A stretch of 64,000 bases of DNA, taken from contig JANRJC010000017.1 of assembly GCA_033764335.1 (NCBI GenBank), positions 248,001 to 312,000 on the forward strand, given 5' to 3'. This document shows, piece by piece, positions 1 through 8,413 of this stretch. Position numbers and translations under genes: made by a program. The number at the start of each line of letters is the position of its first letter. Position 1 is the first letter of the stretch. The notes beneath the pieces are model-generated. The model saw only the letters and a list, made by a program, of their open reading frames with translations. It searched no databases and had not been told where the DNA came from. Origin of the DNA: JAGQVA01 sp033764335 (GTDB taxonomy: Bacteria > Bacteroidota > Bacteroidia > J057).

Positions 1-711
1 TATACGATTATGACGGGTTCGGAGGTTACGGCTGTGGACACCTCGGGTAAAGGGGTTGTTGCTACAGTAAAAACCAAAAAAGGCGAAGAAAAACTCGAAG
101 CAGATGTCCTGCTTTCTGCCGTAGGCATCACTGCCAATATCGAAAAACTGGGCCTCGAAGACCTCGGCATCAAAACGGATCGCGGACTCGTGGTCGTGGA
201 TGAATTTTACCGCACCAATGTGCCCAATATTTACGCCATTGGAGACATGATCCCTGGCGCAGCTCTTGCTCACGTGGCTTCTCACGAAGGCATTATCTGT
301 GTGGAGAAAATCGCGGGTATGCACGTCGAACCGATGGACTACAACAATATCCCGAGTTGTACTTATTGCCAGCCTGAAGTGGCTTCCGTGGGTTATACCG
401 AACAGGGCGCCAAAGACGCGGGTTACGAAATCAAGGTGGGGAAATTCCCCTTCTCTGCTTCCGGAAAAGCCTCCGCCTCCGGCAAAAAAGACGGGTTCGT
501 CAAAGTCATTTTTGACGCCAAATACGGCGAGTTCCTCGGCGCTCACATGGTCGGCGCAGGTGTCACGGACATGATCGCCGAAGTCGTGGTTGCCCGTAAA
601 CTCGAAACCACCGGCCATGAAATCATCAAAGCGGTTCACCCCCACCCTACCATGTCGGAAGCCGTGATGGAAGCCGCTGCCGCTGCTTACGATGAGGTCA
701 TCCATTTGTAG
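1..711 (+). CDS. lpdA: Dihydrolipoamide dehydrogenase, C-terminal part (cut by window start)
   Basis: This is the E3 flavoprotein of 2-oxoacid dehydrogenase complexes, which reoxidises dihydrolipoyl groups with NAD+. The reading frame is open back to base 1, so the N-terminal FAD domain and CXXXXC disulfide lie upstream of the window; the ATG at position 10 is only an internal methionine. Visible are the second FAD-contact motif (YAIGDMIPGAALAH, near bases 230-275) and the C-terminal dimerisation domain, starting at SCTYCQPEVASVGYTE. It ends with the catalytic His-Glu motif HPHPTMSEAV, where the family usually has HAHPTxSE. The stop is 13 bases from the convergent DUF4143 gene. Family assignment is firm; which complex it serves cannot be told. 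Confidence 0.95.
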   Translation, partial: YTIMTGSEVTAVDTSGKGVVATVKTKKGEEKLEADVLLSAVGITANIEKLGLEDLGIKTDRGLVVVDEFYRTNVPNIYAIGDMIPGAALAHVASHEGIICVEKIAGMHVEPMDYNNIPSCTYCQPEVASVGYTEQGAKDAGYEIKVGKFPFSASGKASASGKKDGFVKVIFDAKYGEFLGAHMVGAGVTDMIAEVVVARKLETTGHEIIKAVHPHPTMSEAVMEAAAAAYDEVIHL

Positions 712-724
712 GAAAAACCCGCCG

Positions 725-1891
725 TCAGTGAAGTTTGGGCAACTCCTGATTCAAAAAATCGGTCAGGGGTAAAATATGAATCCCGTCGTCCCGCTGGTAG
801 TTGTGCCCGTGAGGAGTGATGATATAAGTGAAATCCGGCTGAATGTCGGATTTCGCTTCAAAAAAACCTTTGGGCAGTACCGGTGCGGAGGTAAATTTCA
901 CTTCCACCAAAATCTTTTTTCCGCCGGGCGATACCAGCAATAAATCCGCCTCTGTGCCTTTTTGCGTGCGGTAAAAGTAGTATTGCCACCGCTGAAACGT
1001 ACATCGCCGGATTTGTTCGATTACGTATCCTTCCCAGGAAGCTCCTGCAAGGATATGATTGGGAAGAGTTTCGGCTGAAGGGATATTTGCCAGAAAATGC
1101 AAAATGCCGGAGTCCCGAATATAGAGTTTGGGAGATTTTACCAGGCGCTTGGTGATATTCAGGAAATAAGGCTGTAACCGGTCAATCATAAATGCCCCTT
1201 CCAAGATGTCGAGGTAATGTTTTACCGTAGGTTGAGATATGCCTAGGGTTCGCGATAAATCGGAAACATTCAATAAGTTGCCATGTACGGTAGCCAGAAC
1301 CAGTATCAGTCGAGATAATGCGGCAGGCGCGAGTTCGTAGCCCAGCAAACGGACATCCCTTTCAACAAAAGTTTTGACCAGATTGTCGAGCCATCGCTCA
1401 CATACTGTGTCCGAAGGAGCCAAGAGAGCATCGGGGAACCCGCCGCGAAACCAATGTTTTTCCATTGAAATGTCCGCCGGCAATTCAACCAGGGAAAAAG
1501 GAGTCAGTTCGGTGTAGGCAATCCGGCCCGCCAATGACTCCGAGGAATGGCGCAATAGCCACGGAGAAGCGGATCCCAACAAGATAAACCGGGCCGGATC
1601 GCGCTGCTGATCCACAATCGCGCGCAGAAGTGTAAACAACTCCGGCATACGCTGTACCTCATCAATAATGATGCATTTATCCGCATTTTGCTGAAAAAAC
1701 CTACTCGGCTGCTCCAAAAGACGCGCATCATCGCTAAGCTCCAGATCAAAGTACAGGGTCTCTTTCCCTAAAAGGGGCCGAAGGGCTTTGGCAAGGGTCG
1801 TTTTACCCGATTGCCGGGGACCAATAATACCCAGAACCGGAAAGTATCGTGCATCTTCTAAAAGAAGGGCTGTAACATTGCGGGGATACAT
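725..1891 (-). CDS. AAA-type ATPase with DUF4143 domain
   Basis: A 388-residue protein of the AAA_14/DUF4143 family. The N-terminal ATPase has a Walker A motif (GPRQSGKTT, about residues 24-32) and a Walker B motif (CIIIDEVQ, about 73-80). A winged-helix-like segment follows (SDLSRTLGISQPTVKHYLDIL, about 206-227). The C-terminal part resembles a PD-(D/E)XK nuclease fold (GTEADLLL, then ILVEVK). The family is common in Bacteria and Archaea, often in repeated copies; its biochemical role is poorly defined and no partner is encoded next to it. It converges with lpdA. An imperfect dyad lies just upstream of the start (1905-1945). Family call is firm, function unknown. Confidence 0.9.
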   Translation of the reverse strand: MYPRNVTALLLEDARYFPVLGIIGPRQSGKTTLAKALRPLLGKETLYFDLELSDDARLLEQPSRFFQQNADKCIIIDEVQRMPELFTLLRAIVDQQRDPARFILLGSASPWLLRHSSESLAGRIAYTELTPFSLVELPADISMEKHWFRGGFPDALLAPSDTVCERWLDNLVKTFVERDVRLLGYELAPAALSRLILVLATVHGNLLNVSDLSRTLGISQPTVKHYLDILEGAFMIDRLQPYFLNITKRLVKSPKLYIRDSGILHFLANIPSAETLPNHILAGASWEGYVIEQIRRCTFQRWQYYFYRTQKGTEADLLLVSPGGKKILVEVKFTSAPVLPKGFFEAKSDIQPDFTYIITPHGHNYQRDDGIHILPLTDFLNQELPKLH

Positions 1892-1904
1892 ATCTTCATT
1901 AATT

Positions 1905-1945
1905 AAGGTTGTAAATTAAAAATTAAACTTTAGATTTTCAACCTT
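1905..1945. repeat. Inverted repeat upstream of the DUF4143 ATPase gene
   Basis: Arms AAGGTTGtAAAT (1905-1916) and ATTTtCAACCTT (1934-1945) pair over 11 of 12 positions, with a 17-base AT-rich spacer. It sits 14 bases upstream of the ATPase start codon (minus strand), so it may be an operator or a 5' leader hairpin. The dyad is seen directly; the role is inference. Confidence 0.5.
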
Positions 1946-2017
1946 CAGCGCTAAAAACCGGCGATGGGGTAAATCTTGCTAAAAACAGAGGGGCTTGGCG
2001 AAAAAATAAGATTTTGT

Positions 2018-2025
2018 TATCTTTC
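2018..2025 (+). promoter_or_regulatory. Near-consensus -7 element (TATCTTTC) four bases before ATG
   Basis: TATCTTTC matches the Bacteroidota -7 consensus TAnnTTTG at all fixed bases except the last. It is separated by four bases from the ATG at 2030. The same spacing occurs before the deformylase gene, aroC and yidD, suggesting a leaderless or nearly leaderless transcript. Confidence 0.4.
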
Positions 2026-2029
2026 TCTC

Positions 2030-2722
2030 ATGATTCAACTATCCAATCTCTCTCTCTACTATAAAGCGGGTCTTCAAAAGACTTATGTCCTCCGCAATAT
2101 CAATTTGCACATCAAAGAAGGGGAATTTGTAACCATCATGGGGCCGAGCGGGGCCGGGAAGTCCACCCTTCTCAATATCATGGGGTTATTAGAACAACCT
2201 TCGGAGGGGGAATATTTTTTTCGCGATATGGCTACCCATAAACTTGGGGAAAGGCAAAAATCGGAAATCCACAAACATCACATCGGTTTTGTTTTTCAAG
2301 CATACCACCTGATTGATGAACTTACGGTGTATGAAAATATCGAAACCCCGCTTTTATATAAAAAAATCAAACCCAGCGACCGCAAAAGCATGGTAGCCGA
2401 AATTTTGGACCGCTTTCAGATCGTGGCGAAAAAGGATTTATTTCCCCACCAACTCTCCGGCGGGCAACAACAACTTGTAGGTGTGGCCAGGGCCATTATC
2501 GGCAAACCGGACTTGCTTCTCGCCGACGAGCCTACCGGCAATCTTCACACCCGGCAGGGCGAAGAAATCATGGAATTGTTTCAACAACTCAACCGGGAAG
2601 GCATTACCATTATACAGGTCACCCACTCCGAAAAAAATGCCGAATACGGCAGCCGCATCATCCGCGTATCGGATGGCTGGATAGATTCGGATGAAAAAAT
2701 ACAAACGCGGGTGATCAAATAA
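2030..2722 (+). CDS. ABC transporter ATP-binding protein, LolD/MacB type
   Basis: A 230-residue ATPase subunit of an ABC exporter of the MacB/LolD/FtsE type. It has Walker A GPSGAGKSTL (about residues 41-50), a Q-loop region GFVFQAYHL, the signature LSGGQQQ, Walker B LLLADEPTGNL and an H-loop QVTHSE. After the signature the usual Arg is replaced by Leu (QQQLVGVARA). The frame is open upstream through a TTG at 1976, but the ATG at 2030 gives the normal MIQLSNLSL start and follows a -7-like element. No permease or membrane-fusion gene lies nearby: the next gene converges from the other strand six bases away. The subunit may serve permeases encoded elsewhere. Substrate unknown. Confidence 0.9.
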   Translation: MIQLSNLSLYYKAGLQKTYVLRNINLHIKEGEFVTIMGPSGAGKSTLLNIMGLLEQPSEGEYFFRDMATHKLGERQKSEIHKHHIGFVFQAYHLIDELTVYENIETPLLYKKIKPSDRKSMVAEILDRFQIVAKKDLFPHQLSGGQQQLVGVARAIIGKPDLLLADEPTGNLHTRQGEEIMELFQQLNREGITIIQVTHSEKNAEYGSRIIRVSDGWIDSDEKIQTRVIK

Positions 2723-2728
2723 TCGGAT

Positions 2729-5700
2729 TTAAACTTTTTCCCAACCACATAACTGGCTCAGGTATTCCCGGCTGCCGTCGGTAATCCACGCATCCATCTG
2801 CGCGGGTTCTTTCAACTGCTGCCCCCTAAGGCGGGGCACGACCACATAACCGCAGGAAACATCGGGCAGCGAACTCATATCACTCCAGAGTTTTTCGACC
2901 TGAGCAACCGGGTAAATGTCTTCCTGTCCATGCCCCCAGCGGTATTTCACGTTTTTGATGGTAACGTAGGTTGGCAAACGCCTTGCGTGTTCTCTCACTG
3001 CCGCATCAATCTCCGGGCCTCCCTGGGCGAGCTTCTCCCGAGTCAATCCAAACCACGCCAAAAGTTGATCTATGTTGATCCAGGTAGTCATTGAGTTGTA
3101 ATAACTGAGTCGGAGTTCATCTTCTTCGCCCGGCTGCGCCAGGCCTTCCAACAGTCGCACTTTTCCGTTGACCCTAGCCAGTCCGCCGCCCCGGTCTTCA
3201 ATCCTTCGTGGCACTACCTCAAAAGTGAGCATATTCCCGGAATCCAGGTGAAAACCCAAAGCACGGGGATCGGGGTCGGCTCCCAAGGTATCAATATTGT
3301 GCAACAGCAGTGTTTCCAGTGAAGGCGCCTCCTGCAACATGCGATGCAGGGTTCCGTTGCGCAGCAGGTTTGAGACTTCGTACCAATGTCCCAAAGGACT
3401 TAGCCGCTGACCGGCGAGATTTTCAGTATAATCGTTACCTTCTCCTTTTTGTGTGGCCCAACGGATAAGAGTACTGCGGACAGCGTCTTTTACCTTCTGT
3501 TTGTTTTCATCCAACATCTCCTGCGGGGTTTCTTCCCACAAAAACCGAAGGTCTCTTTCCATCGGGATAAACCGCTGCCCGATGGATCTTCCGGCGGAGA
3601 GATAGGTAAGTCCGGAATACCCGTAATTTTGGGTGCGGAGAAGCTCTTCCTGAATCGCCTCATGGGTAAGGTAGGAAGTTGCAATCACATGGGGAATTTG
3701 GGCATTCAGGCGGGCCGCCGTGGCGGCAGTCTTTTGAAGATGAATTTCGAGAAAACTGCGGTGTTTGCCCGCAATTTCCACAAAAGGGTTTAAGGCTTTA
3801 ATCACTCCTGCTCCCTGTGTCCAACGACTTCCGGCCCCTCCGGCAAGAGAAAATACCGCCAGTTTGTTTTGCCGAATGGCCGACTCGCCTTTTTCCGCGA
3901 AGTCGGTGAGTTTATCCAGAAAAGATACCTCTTTTAAATCCACATCCTCGACCAGCGTCTCCGAAGGGAGACGGTTTCGCGACAAACCAATACGACCCCG
4001 AATCATGTCCCGCCGAAGGTTTTCATGCTGAATGGAGTCAAAACCATTTTTCTCCTTGATTTCCAGCACTTTATGATCTTCTGCCGAACCTTTACTGTTT
4101 GTGGCTGTATTCACTTTAAACAAGCTGCTCACCAGGGCACGAAGGAAAGGAAAAGCCTCCTCCCCTGCGCGGGCTACGGTAGTGAAGTAGTCAAATTCCT
4201 CCTTCCGGTTAAGCGGGATTTGTGCAGGTTCGCCATTGACAAGGCCTGACACATGGATATTGTAGTAAGCGGCGGGCATCAGTGCTTCATTCGCCTTTCG
4301 AAGGTGTGCGAAGGAACCGTTGTTGTTCACGGAAAAATTATAGACCACCGGCTCCATCGCAAAGGGCAACCCCGGAGCAAATTCCCGGCGAGTTTGTCGC
4401 AGGATTTCCAGAAGCCGCAATTTATTTTCATGCAAAGATTGCGAACGCACAAACATGCCCATTCCTCCCCCGGACATTCCCCCGAGCATCAGAAAACCCC
4501 GATAGTCCTTACCAAATTCGGTTTTAGCGCGGGCGATTACTTTTTCGGTAAATGCATTGGTAGCCGCGGGAATAATCGCTTTGACCGGGCCGTCAAAGTT
4601 AGAAGAAGTAGCCGCTGCCAGTTTGGAAAGATCCGCTGTTTTCAATGACTCTACAATCGAATCAAAAATACCTGCGGCTGTCTGGCGGGCTTCCCACTCT
4701 TTTTCTGCCCGGAGAAGGTATTTTTCCGTAACCATTTCAAGAACGGGGCCTACGTTTTGCGCCATTCCCCCGTGCATCAGCAGCAGGTTTTGGGTGAGGA
4801 TTTCCTCCATGTCGGAATGAAGATCGGGAGCCGTTAAGACCTTATGCTGAGGCAGCAACGTGCCGCGGCTGATACCCCATTCGGGGTCACCCTCCTTTGC
4901 AAATGTCCCTTGTATAATTTTTATCCCCGGCCATATCCCGCCGGAATCCTGCCAGCCTCCCCCGGAGCCGCCGAGCCATTCGCCCAAAATCGCCCGGGAA
5001 GCAATAAGTCTTCTTTCACCTTCATTAAGACCGCCTTCCAGCGACCGGGTCTGCCCGGTGGCCCGCATCAGCGCCGAAATCACCGAACCCAGAAGATTAG
5101 TCGAAACCGCAAAACGAGAGCCTTTCGGTATGTCATTTACCCGCGTAACCAGCTCAATGCCCAAACCTTTACCCACAATCCGCGAAAGAATTTCCTTCAG
5201 GCACTGCCCGGTTCCCTCAAAAGAGGGCGGAATAAACCCCGAAGCGATTATACCTGCTTTTAGAAGCGAAAGGTAATCGTTTCCAAAATTAAACAGATCC
5301 TTAAGGTCCGTGATGTCTTTCGTGGCGTTGAGGTCAATGCTTGTCACCCGTATCAGCGGCTCGGCGATCACCCGCACATAGGTCGAAATCGGGGGCAACA
5401 CTTCATTGTCTCTGCCAAATACCCCCAGATCCACCGAAATATTAATCACGCGGGCACCTTCAGGGTAATCCATTCCCAGAAAAAAAATATCGGACCAACA
5501 ACTGTGACTGAGATCAAGTCGCACAGGTGTCTGTTCGGTTAATACCGGAAAAAAATGGCGGTCGCCGTCTCTTTTGAGCAAATGCGGGTGAAGGCGTATG
5601 GGATGTTCGGAAATATTTCCTCCGCGAAACATCCACTGGTTTCCCCGGCTGGCACGCACACTTTTGCGCACCTGATCACTCAGGATCTGAAAAGAAAGAT

Positions 5701-6064
5701 GGTGATACGCCTCCGCCAGACCACTGGCGAGGCCTCCGTTCATTCCTTCGGAATCCGCCACGCGCTGAAAAGCGGTAATGGCGTATTCAAACCGGCGGTT
5801 CAGCAAATCTTCATAACCGGCAAAAGGCAGGTGGCCGGTTGCGGTCAGCGCGGGGTGTTCCTGCACAAAAAACCGGTAACCGGCATATAGGAAAAGACAG
5901 GCGCGAACCCGATGGTAGAGGTTGGGAGTTTTCCGGCGGAAAACATCCACTTCGGCAAGATTTTGCAATAACTCCGGCAAAGGCATGGCGGCTGCCAGAC
6001 GGAAAAAGGACCGGTTCTGCAAGTCCCGATCTGAGCGGGTAATCGTTTCGATAAAGGGATTCAT
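2729..6064 (-). CDS. Fucokinase-like GHMP sugar kinase fused to UDPGP-family nucleotidylyltransferase
   Basis: A 1111-residue protein with two catalytic halves. Roughly residues 150-500 resemble the L-fucokinase branch of the GHMP kinases: RLDLSHSCWSD and GARVINISVDL match its substrate region, and GGGWQDSGG its later conserved loop. The phosphate-binding loop, normally PKGSGLGTSS, reads PKGSRFAVST and is altered. From about residue 735 the sequence is UDP-sugar pyrophosphorylase-like (LAGGAGSRW, GVIKALNP, and NIDTLGADPDP near the nucleotide-sugar site). The inferred activity is sugar to sugar-1-phosphate to UDP-sugar. It resembles Bacteroides Fkp in concept, but domain order and pyrophosphorylase family differ. 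Its start overlaps the stop of the upstream GalU-like gene by four bases (ATGA), so the two are probably translationally coupled. Sugar specificity cannot be read. Confidence 0.75.
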   Translation of the reverse strand: MNPFIETITRSDRDLQNRSFFRLAAAMPLPELLQNLAEVDVFRRKTPNLYHRVRACLFLYAGYRFFVQEHPALTATGHLPFAGYEDLLNRRFEYAITAFQRVADSEGMNGGLASGLAEAYHHLSFQILSDQVRKSVRASRGNQWMFRGGNISEHPIRLHPHLLKRDGDRHFFPVLTEQTPVRLDLSHSCWSDIFFLGMDYPEGARVINISVDLGVFGRDNEVLPPISTYVRVIAEPLIRVTSIDLNATKDITDLKDLFNFGNDYLSLLKAGIIASGFIPPSFEGTGQCLKEILSRIVGKGLGIELVTRVNDIPKGSRFAVSTNLLGSVISALMRATGQTRSLEGGLNEGERRLIASRAILGEWLGGSGGGWQDSGGIWPGIKIIQGTFAKEGDPEWGISRGTLLPQHKVLTAPDLHSDMEEILTQNLLLMHGGMAQNVGPVLEMVTEKYLLRAEKEWEARQTAAGIFDSIVESLKTADLSKLAAATSSNFDGPVKAIIPAATNAFTEKVIARAKTEFGKDYRGFLMLGGMSGGGMGMFVRSQSLHENKLRLLEILRQTRREFAPGLPFAMEPVVYNFSVNNNGSFAHLRKANEALMPAAYYNIHVSGLVNGEPAQIPLNRKEEFDYFTTVARAGEEAFPFLRALVSSLFKVNTATNSKGSAEDHKVLEIKEKNGFDSIQHENLRRDMIRGRIGLSRNRLPSETLVEDVDLKEVSFLDKLTDFAEKGESAIRQNKLAVFSLAGGAGSRWTQGAGVIKALNPFVEIAGKHRSFLEIHLQKTAATAARLNAQIPHVIATSYLTHEAIQEELLRTQNYGYSGLTYLSAGRSIGQRFIPMERDLRFLWEETPQEMLDENKQKVKDAVRSTLIRWATQKGEGNDYTENLAGQRLSPLGHWYEVSNLLRNGTLHRMLQEAPSLETLLLHNIDTLGADPDPRALGFHLDSGNMLTFEVVPRRIEDRGGGLARVNGKVRLLEGLAQPGEEDELRLSYYNSMTTWINIDQLLAWFGLTREKLAQGGPEIDAAVREHARRLPTYVTIKNVKYRWGHGQEDIYPVAQVEKLWSDMSSLPDVSCGYVVVPRLRGQQLKEPAQMDAWITDGSREYLSQLCGWEKV

Positions 6065-7011
6065 GATCGCCGTGCTGCTTCGCCCAATATTTGAACCACC
6101 GTATTAATCATTTCGTCGCGGTCGCCTCCGGCAAGGCCAAAAGCCAACTGTGCCTGAAACAAGCCGTAGGAATCACTGAGGTCAAACCGGGTTCCGTCCA
6201 CTTCGCAGGCAAGAAGGAGATTTTTTTCGGCCAGGGCCTGCAAAGCAGAAGTAAGCTGGAGTTCTTCACCGGAGGGAAGGTTTTCCATTTGGTTTCGGAG
6301 AATACGGAATATCTCCGGCTGGAGGATATGCATTCCAAATACGCAGAGGAAATGGCCTTGCCTCAGTCCGGGAGTCATAAGTTCAACCTCAGCGAAGCTG
6401 AGGCTGGGTTTTTCGACCACACGCTCGACTTGATGTAACCCCGGCTGGCCGGTGGGTTTTCCCGCCAAAGTACCATAATGGCTGATCAGGTGGCCCGAAG
6501 TGGCATTGACCGCCGTAACCGAAGCACCCCGTGAAAAATCGGTAGTGGCAATCAACTGCTCCGAACATCTCCGGGAATGGTGATGACATTTATAAAAATG
6601 GTCTCCCAGTAATAATAAAAAGGGTTCTTCGCCTACAAATTCCTCGGCACATAAAACCGCGTGGCCGTAACCTTTTTCTTTTTCCTGCACGGCAAAATGC
6701 AGGCAGGCGAGGAGAGCCGATATTTTTGCGGCCTCTGCTTCTGCCCAGTCTATGCCCTCATATCCTCGAATAAGGTTTTCCCGCAGCGAAAGAAAAGCGT
6801 GGTGATACCGTTCTTCATCGCCGGGCGCACATACGATACAGATTTCTTCAATACCTGCGGCAAGGGCCTCTTCCGCAATGATCTGGATAACGGGTTTGGT
6901 AAGTCCGTCTATATCCACAAACGGGAGCATAGCTTTTTGCACGGTATCGGCCACCGGATAAAGCCTGGCGCCACGTGCTGCGGCGGTTATTACGCCTTTT
7001 TTTACCTTCAT
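6061..7011 (-). CDS. GalU-like sugar-phosphate nucleotidyltransferase
   Basis: A 316-residue member of the RmlA/GalU nucleotidyltransferase superfamily, first gene of a coupled pair with the kinase/pyrophosphorylase fusion. The N-terminus aligns with GalU (GVITAAARGARLYPVADT, KAMLPFVD, KPVIQIIAEEALAAGIEEICIV). The nucleotide-binding loop, usually AAGxGTRL, reads AAARGARL. Further GalU-like segments are LLLLGDHFY (the usual GDD reads GDH), a VERVVEKP segment and GEELQLTSALQALAE. The probable reaction is NTP plus sugar-1-phosphate to NDP-sugar, with UTP the most likely donor. Two nucleotidyltransferases in one operon suggest sequential or alternative nucleotide-sugar synthesis. Superfamily is firm; substrate and activity are inference. 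Confidence 0.8.
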   Translation of the reverse strand: MKVKKGVITAAARGARLYPVADTVQKAMLPFVDIDGLTKPVIQIIAEEALAAGIEEICIVCAPGDEERYHHAFLSLRENLIRGYEGIDWAEAEAAKISALLACLHFAVQEKEKGYGHAVLCAEEFVGEEPFLLLLGDHFYKCHHHSRRCSEQLIATTDFSRGASVTAVNATSGHLISHYGTLAGKPTGQPGLHQVERVVEKPSLSFAEVELMTPGLRQGHFLCVFGMHILQPEIFRILRNQMENLPSGEELQLTSALQALAEKNLLLACEVDGTRFDLSDSYGLFQAQLAFGLAGGDRDEMINTVVQILGEAARRS

Positions 7012-7091
7012 AATACCAAATGTTTCGCAGTATCCTTTGCCGGGAAGTTATTACTGCTGTGAAATACAGAAACTATTTTTTTGATGGATTG

Positions 7092-8234
7092 TTATAAACG
7101 AGGCAGGTTAGAACTAATACCCCAGGCCGTATCCCTGCATACGGAGTCAGGTAATACTTCAATGCGGTGATTGAGTTCCAGCAAAGAAGCAAGTGCCACC
7201 TGACTGTAATTCTGGCTGGCATTTTTGAAGCCTCCTGATTCGGTCTTCCACATTTGGAGCAACAATTGTTGCCCCCCTTCGGTGGGGTTGATTTTCTGAA
7301 GCACCGCTTCGACATTTCCGGCACCGGCATGGTACGAGTGAAGCACCAGCAGTCGAAACCAAAGATCAGTTTCCGTAAAGGTTATATTTCTTTTTCGGAG
7401 CATATAACGGGTCTGCGGGATACAACGCGAAGCAATCAGATCCGCTGCAGCACCCGCCGATTTTTCAAAATCTTCTCGCTCATCCACCGAATCATTGACC
7501 ACAAGGCCATGCTCCAACGCCACCTGTTTCATCAACTGAAACGATCCGTAAGCGCCTACCGGTGAATACTGCAACTGCCCGGGGCTTTCGATCAGCAAAA
7601 TCGCCTGGGCATACCAGGGATCCACATTGAGCGACTCAAATTTACGGATACCTTTGCCGATGCTGGGCAATACTTTATCAAACTTATAATAATGTCTTTT
7701 ACCCGCAGTAACCAATACCGGAGTACCGGCCTCCAGCCCCAGTTCCTGGCGGATACTGTCGCGATAACTTTCCTGAAGGGAATCACTTTTCGTCTCCCAC
7801 CACCAGGTAGGGCGAATTTCGATGATTTTCCGGGAATTACCGATATTGACCACACAGGAGTCCATGCCCATATTCATTACTATTCGCCAGAAAGTTGGCT
7901 GAGCAAGGGTGTCCCATCTTTCCCGATAGAGTTGGGTATCCATGACGGTGGTAATACATTCGAGAAAGCGCGGGTTGACTTCAAAGACAAAGTCGGGGTC
8001 GAGTGTATCGGAAAAATCCACGCATTCGGCACCGAGTGTTGTGAACAGATGAGCGACACTATCGTTGTTGAAAAGAGTAACCTCGATTCCGGCAGGCATT
8101 GCCGGAAGGTTGCCGCTGAGGTGAGCAGCCGCATTTTTCCCGCCAAAGTGGGGCATCGCAAACTGAGCAGGGAGGTAAATCAGACCACAAAAGCCGGTAA
8201 TTAACCCGAGAGACCAGATTCTTTTCCTTTTCAC
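7092..8234 (-). CDS. Exported SLT-type transglycosylase-like protein
   Basis: About 380 residues with a C-terminal lysozyme-like fold of the lytic transglycosylase (SLT) type. The candidate catalytic Glu is in AILLIESPGQ (about residue 215), followed by SPVGAYGSFQLM, DEREDFEKSAGAAADLI and YHAGAGNV, which match the family's ExxF/GxxQLM, RxDPxxS and AYNAGxGxV motifs. The frame opens at a TTG (8264), but a GTG at 8234 gives a compact positively charged start and hydrophobic segment (KRKRIWSLGLITGFCGLIY), so I prefer it. It is probably envelope-located and acts on peptidoglycan. A close paralogue lies at 10033-10986, and the two flank a GH28 gene. The start codon is uncertain. Confidence 0.8.
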   Translation of the reverse strand: MKRKRIWSLGLITGFCGLIYLPAQFAMPHFGGKNAAAHLSGNLPAMPAGIEVTLFNNDSVAHLFTTLGAECVDFSDTLDPDFVFEVNPRFLECITTVMDTQLYRERWDTLAQPTFWRIVMNMGMDSCVVNIGNSRKIIEIRPTWWWETKSDSLQESYRDSIRQELGLEAGTPVLVTAGKRHYYKFDKVLPSIGKGIRKFESLNVDPWYAQAILLIESPGQLQYSPVGAYGSFQLMKQVALEHGLVVNDSVDEREDFEKSAGAAADLIASRCIPQTRYMLRKRNITFTETDLWFRLLVLHSYHAGAGNVEAVLQKINPTEGGQQLLLQMWKTESGGFKNASQNYSQVALASLLELNHRIEVLPDSVCRDTAWGISSNLPRL

Positions 8235-8413
8235 ATTACAGACAGTAAAGAGATTCCAAAACAAGGCCGGGAATAATAAAATTTATTATTCTCCTAGCTG
8301 CTAAAATACGTTGAAACTATCCTGCTTACTCGTCCCGATGTTTATACGGTTATTACTTCCGTATCAACGGCAAAAGTTTCGGAACAGTCAGATAGTTCAA
8401 ATTACGAATTAAT

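Noticed and set aside
8272..8290. AATAATAAA/TTTATTATT palindrome
   Set aside because: Pure AT sequence in an AT-rich gap; expected by chance.
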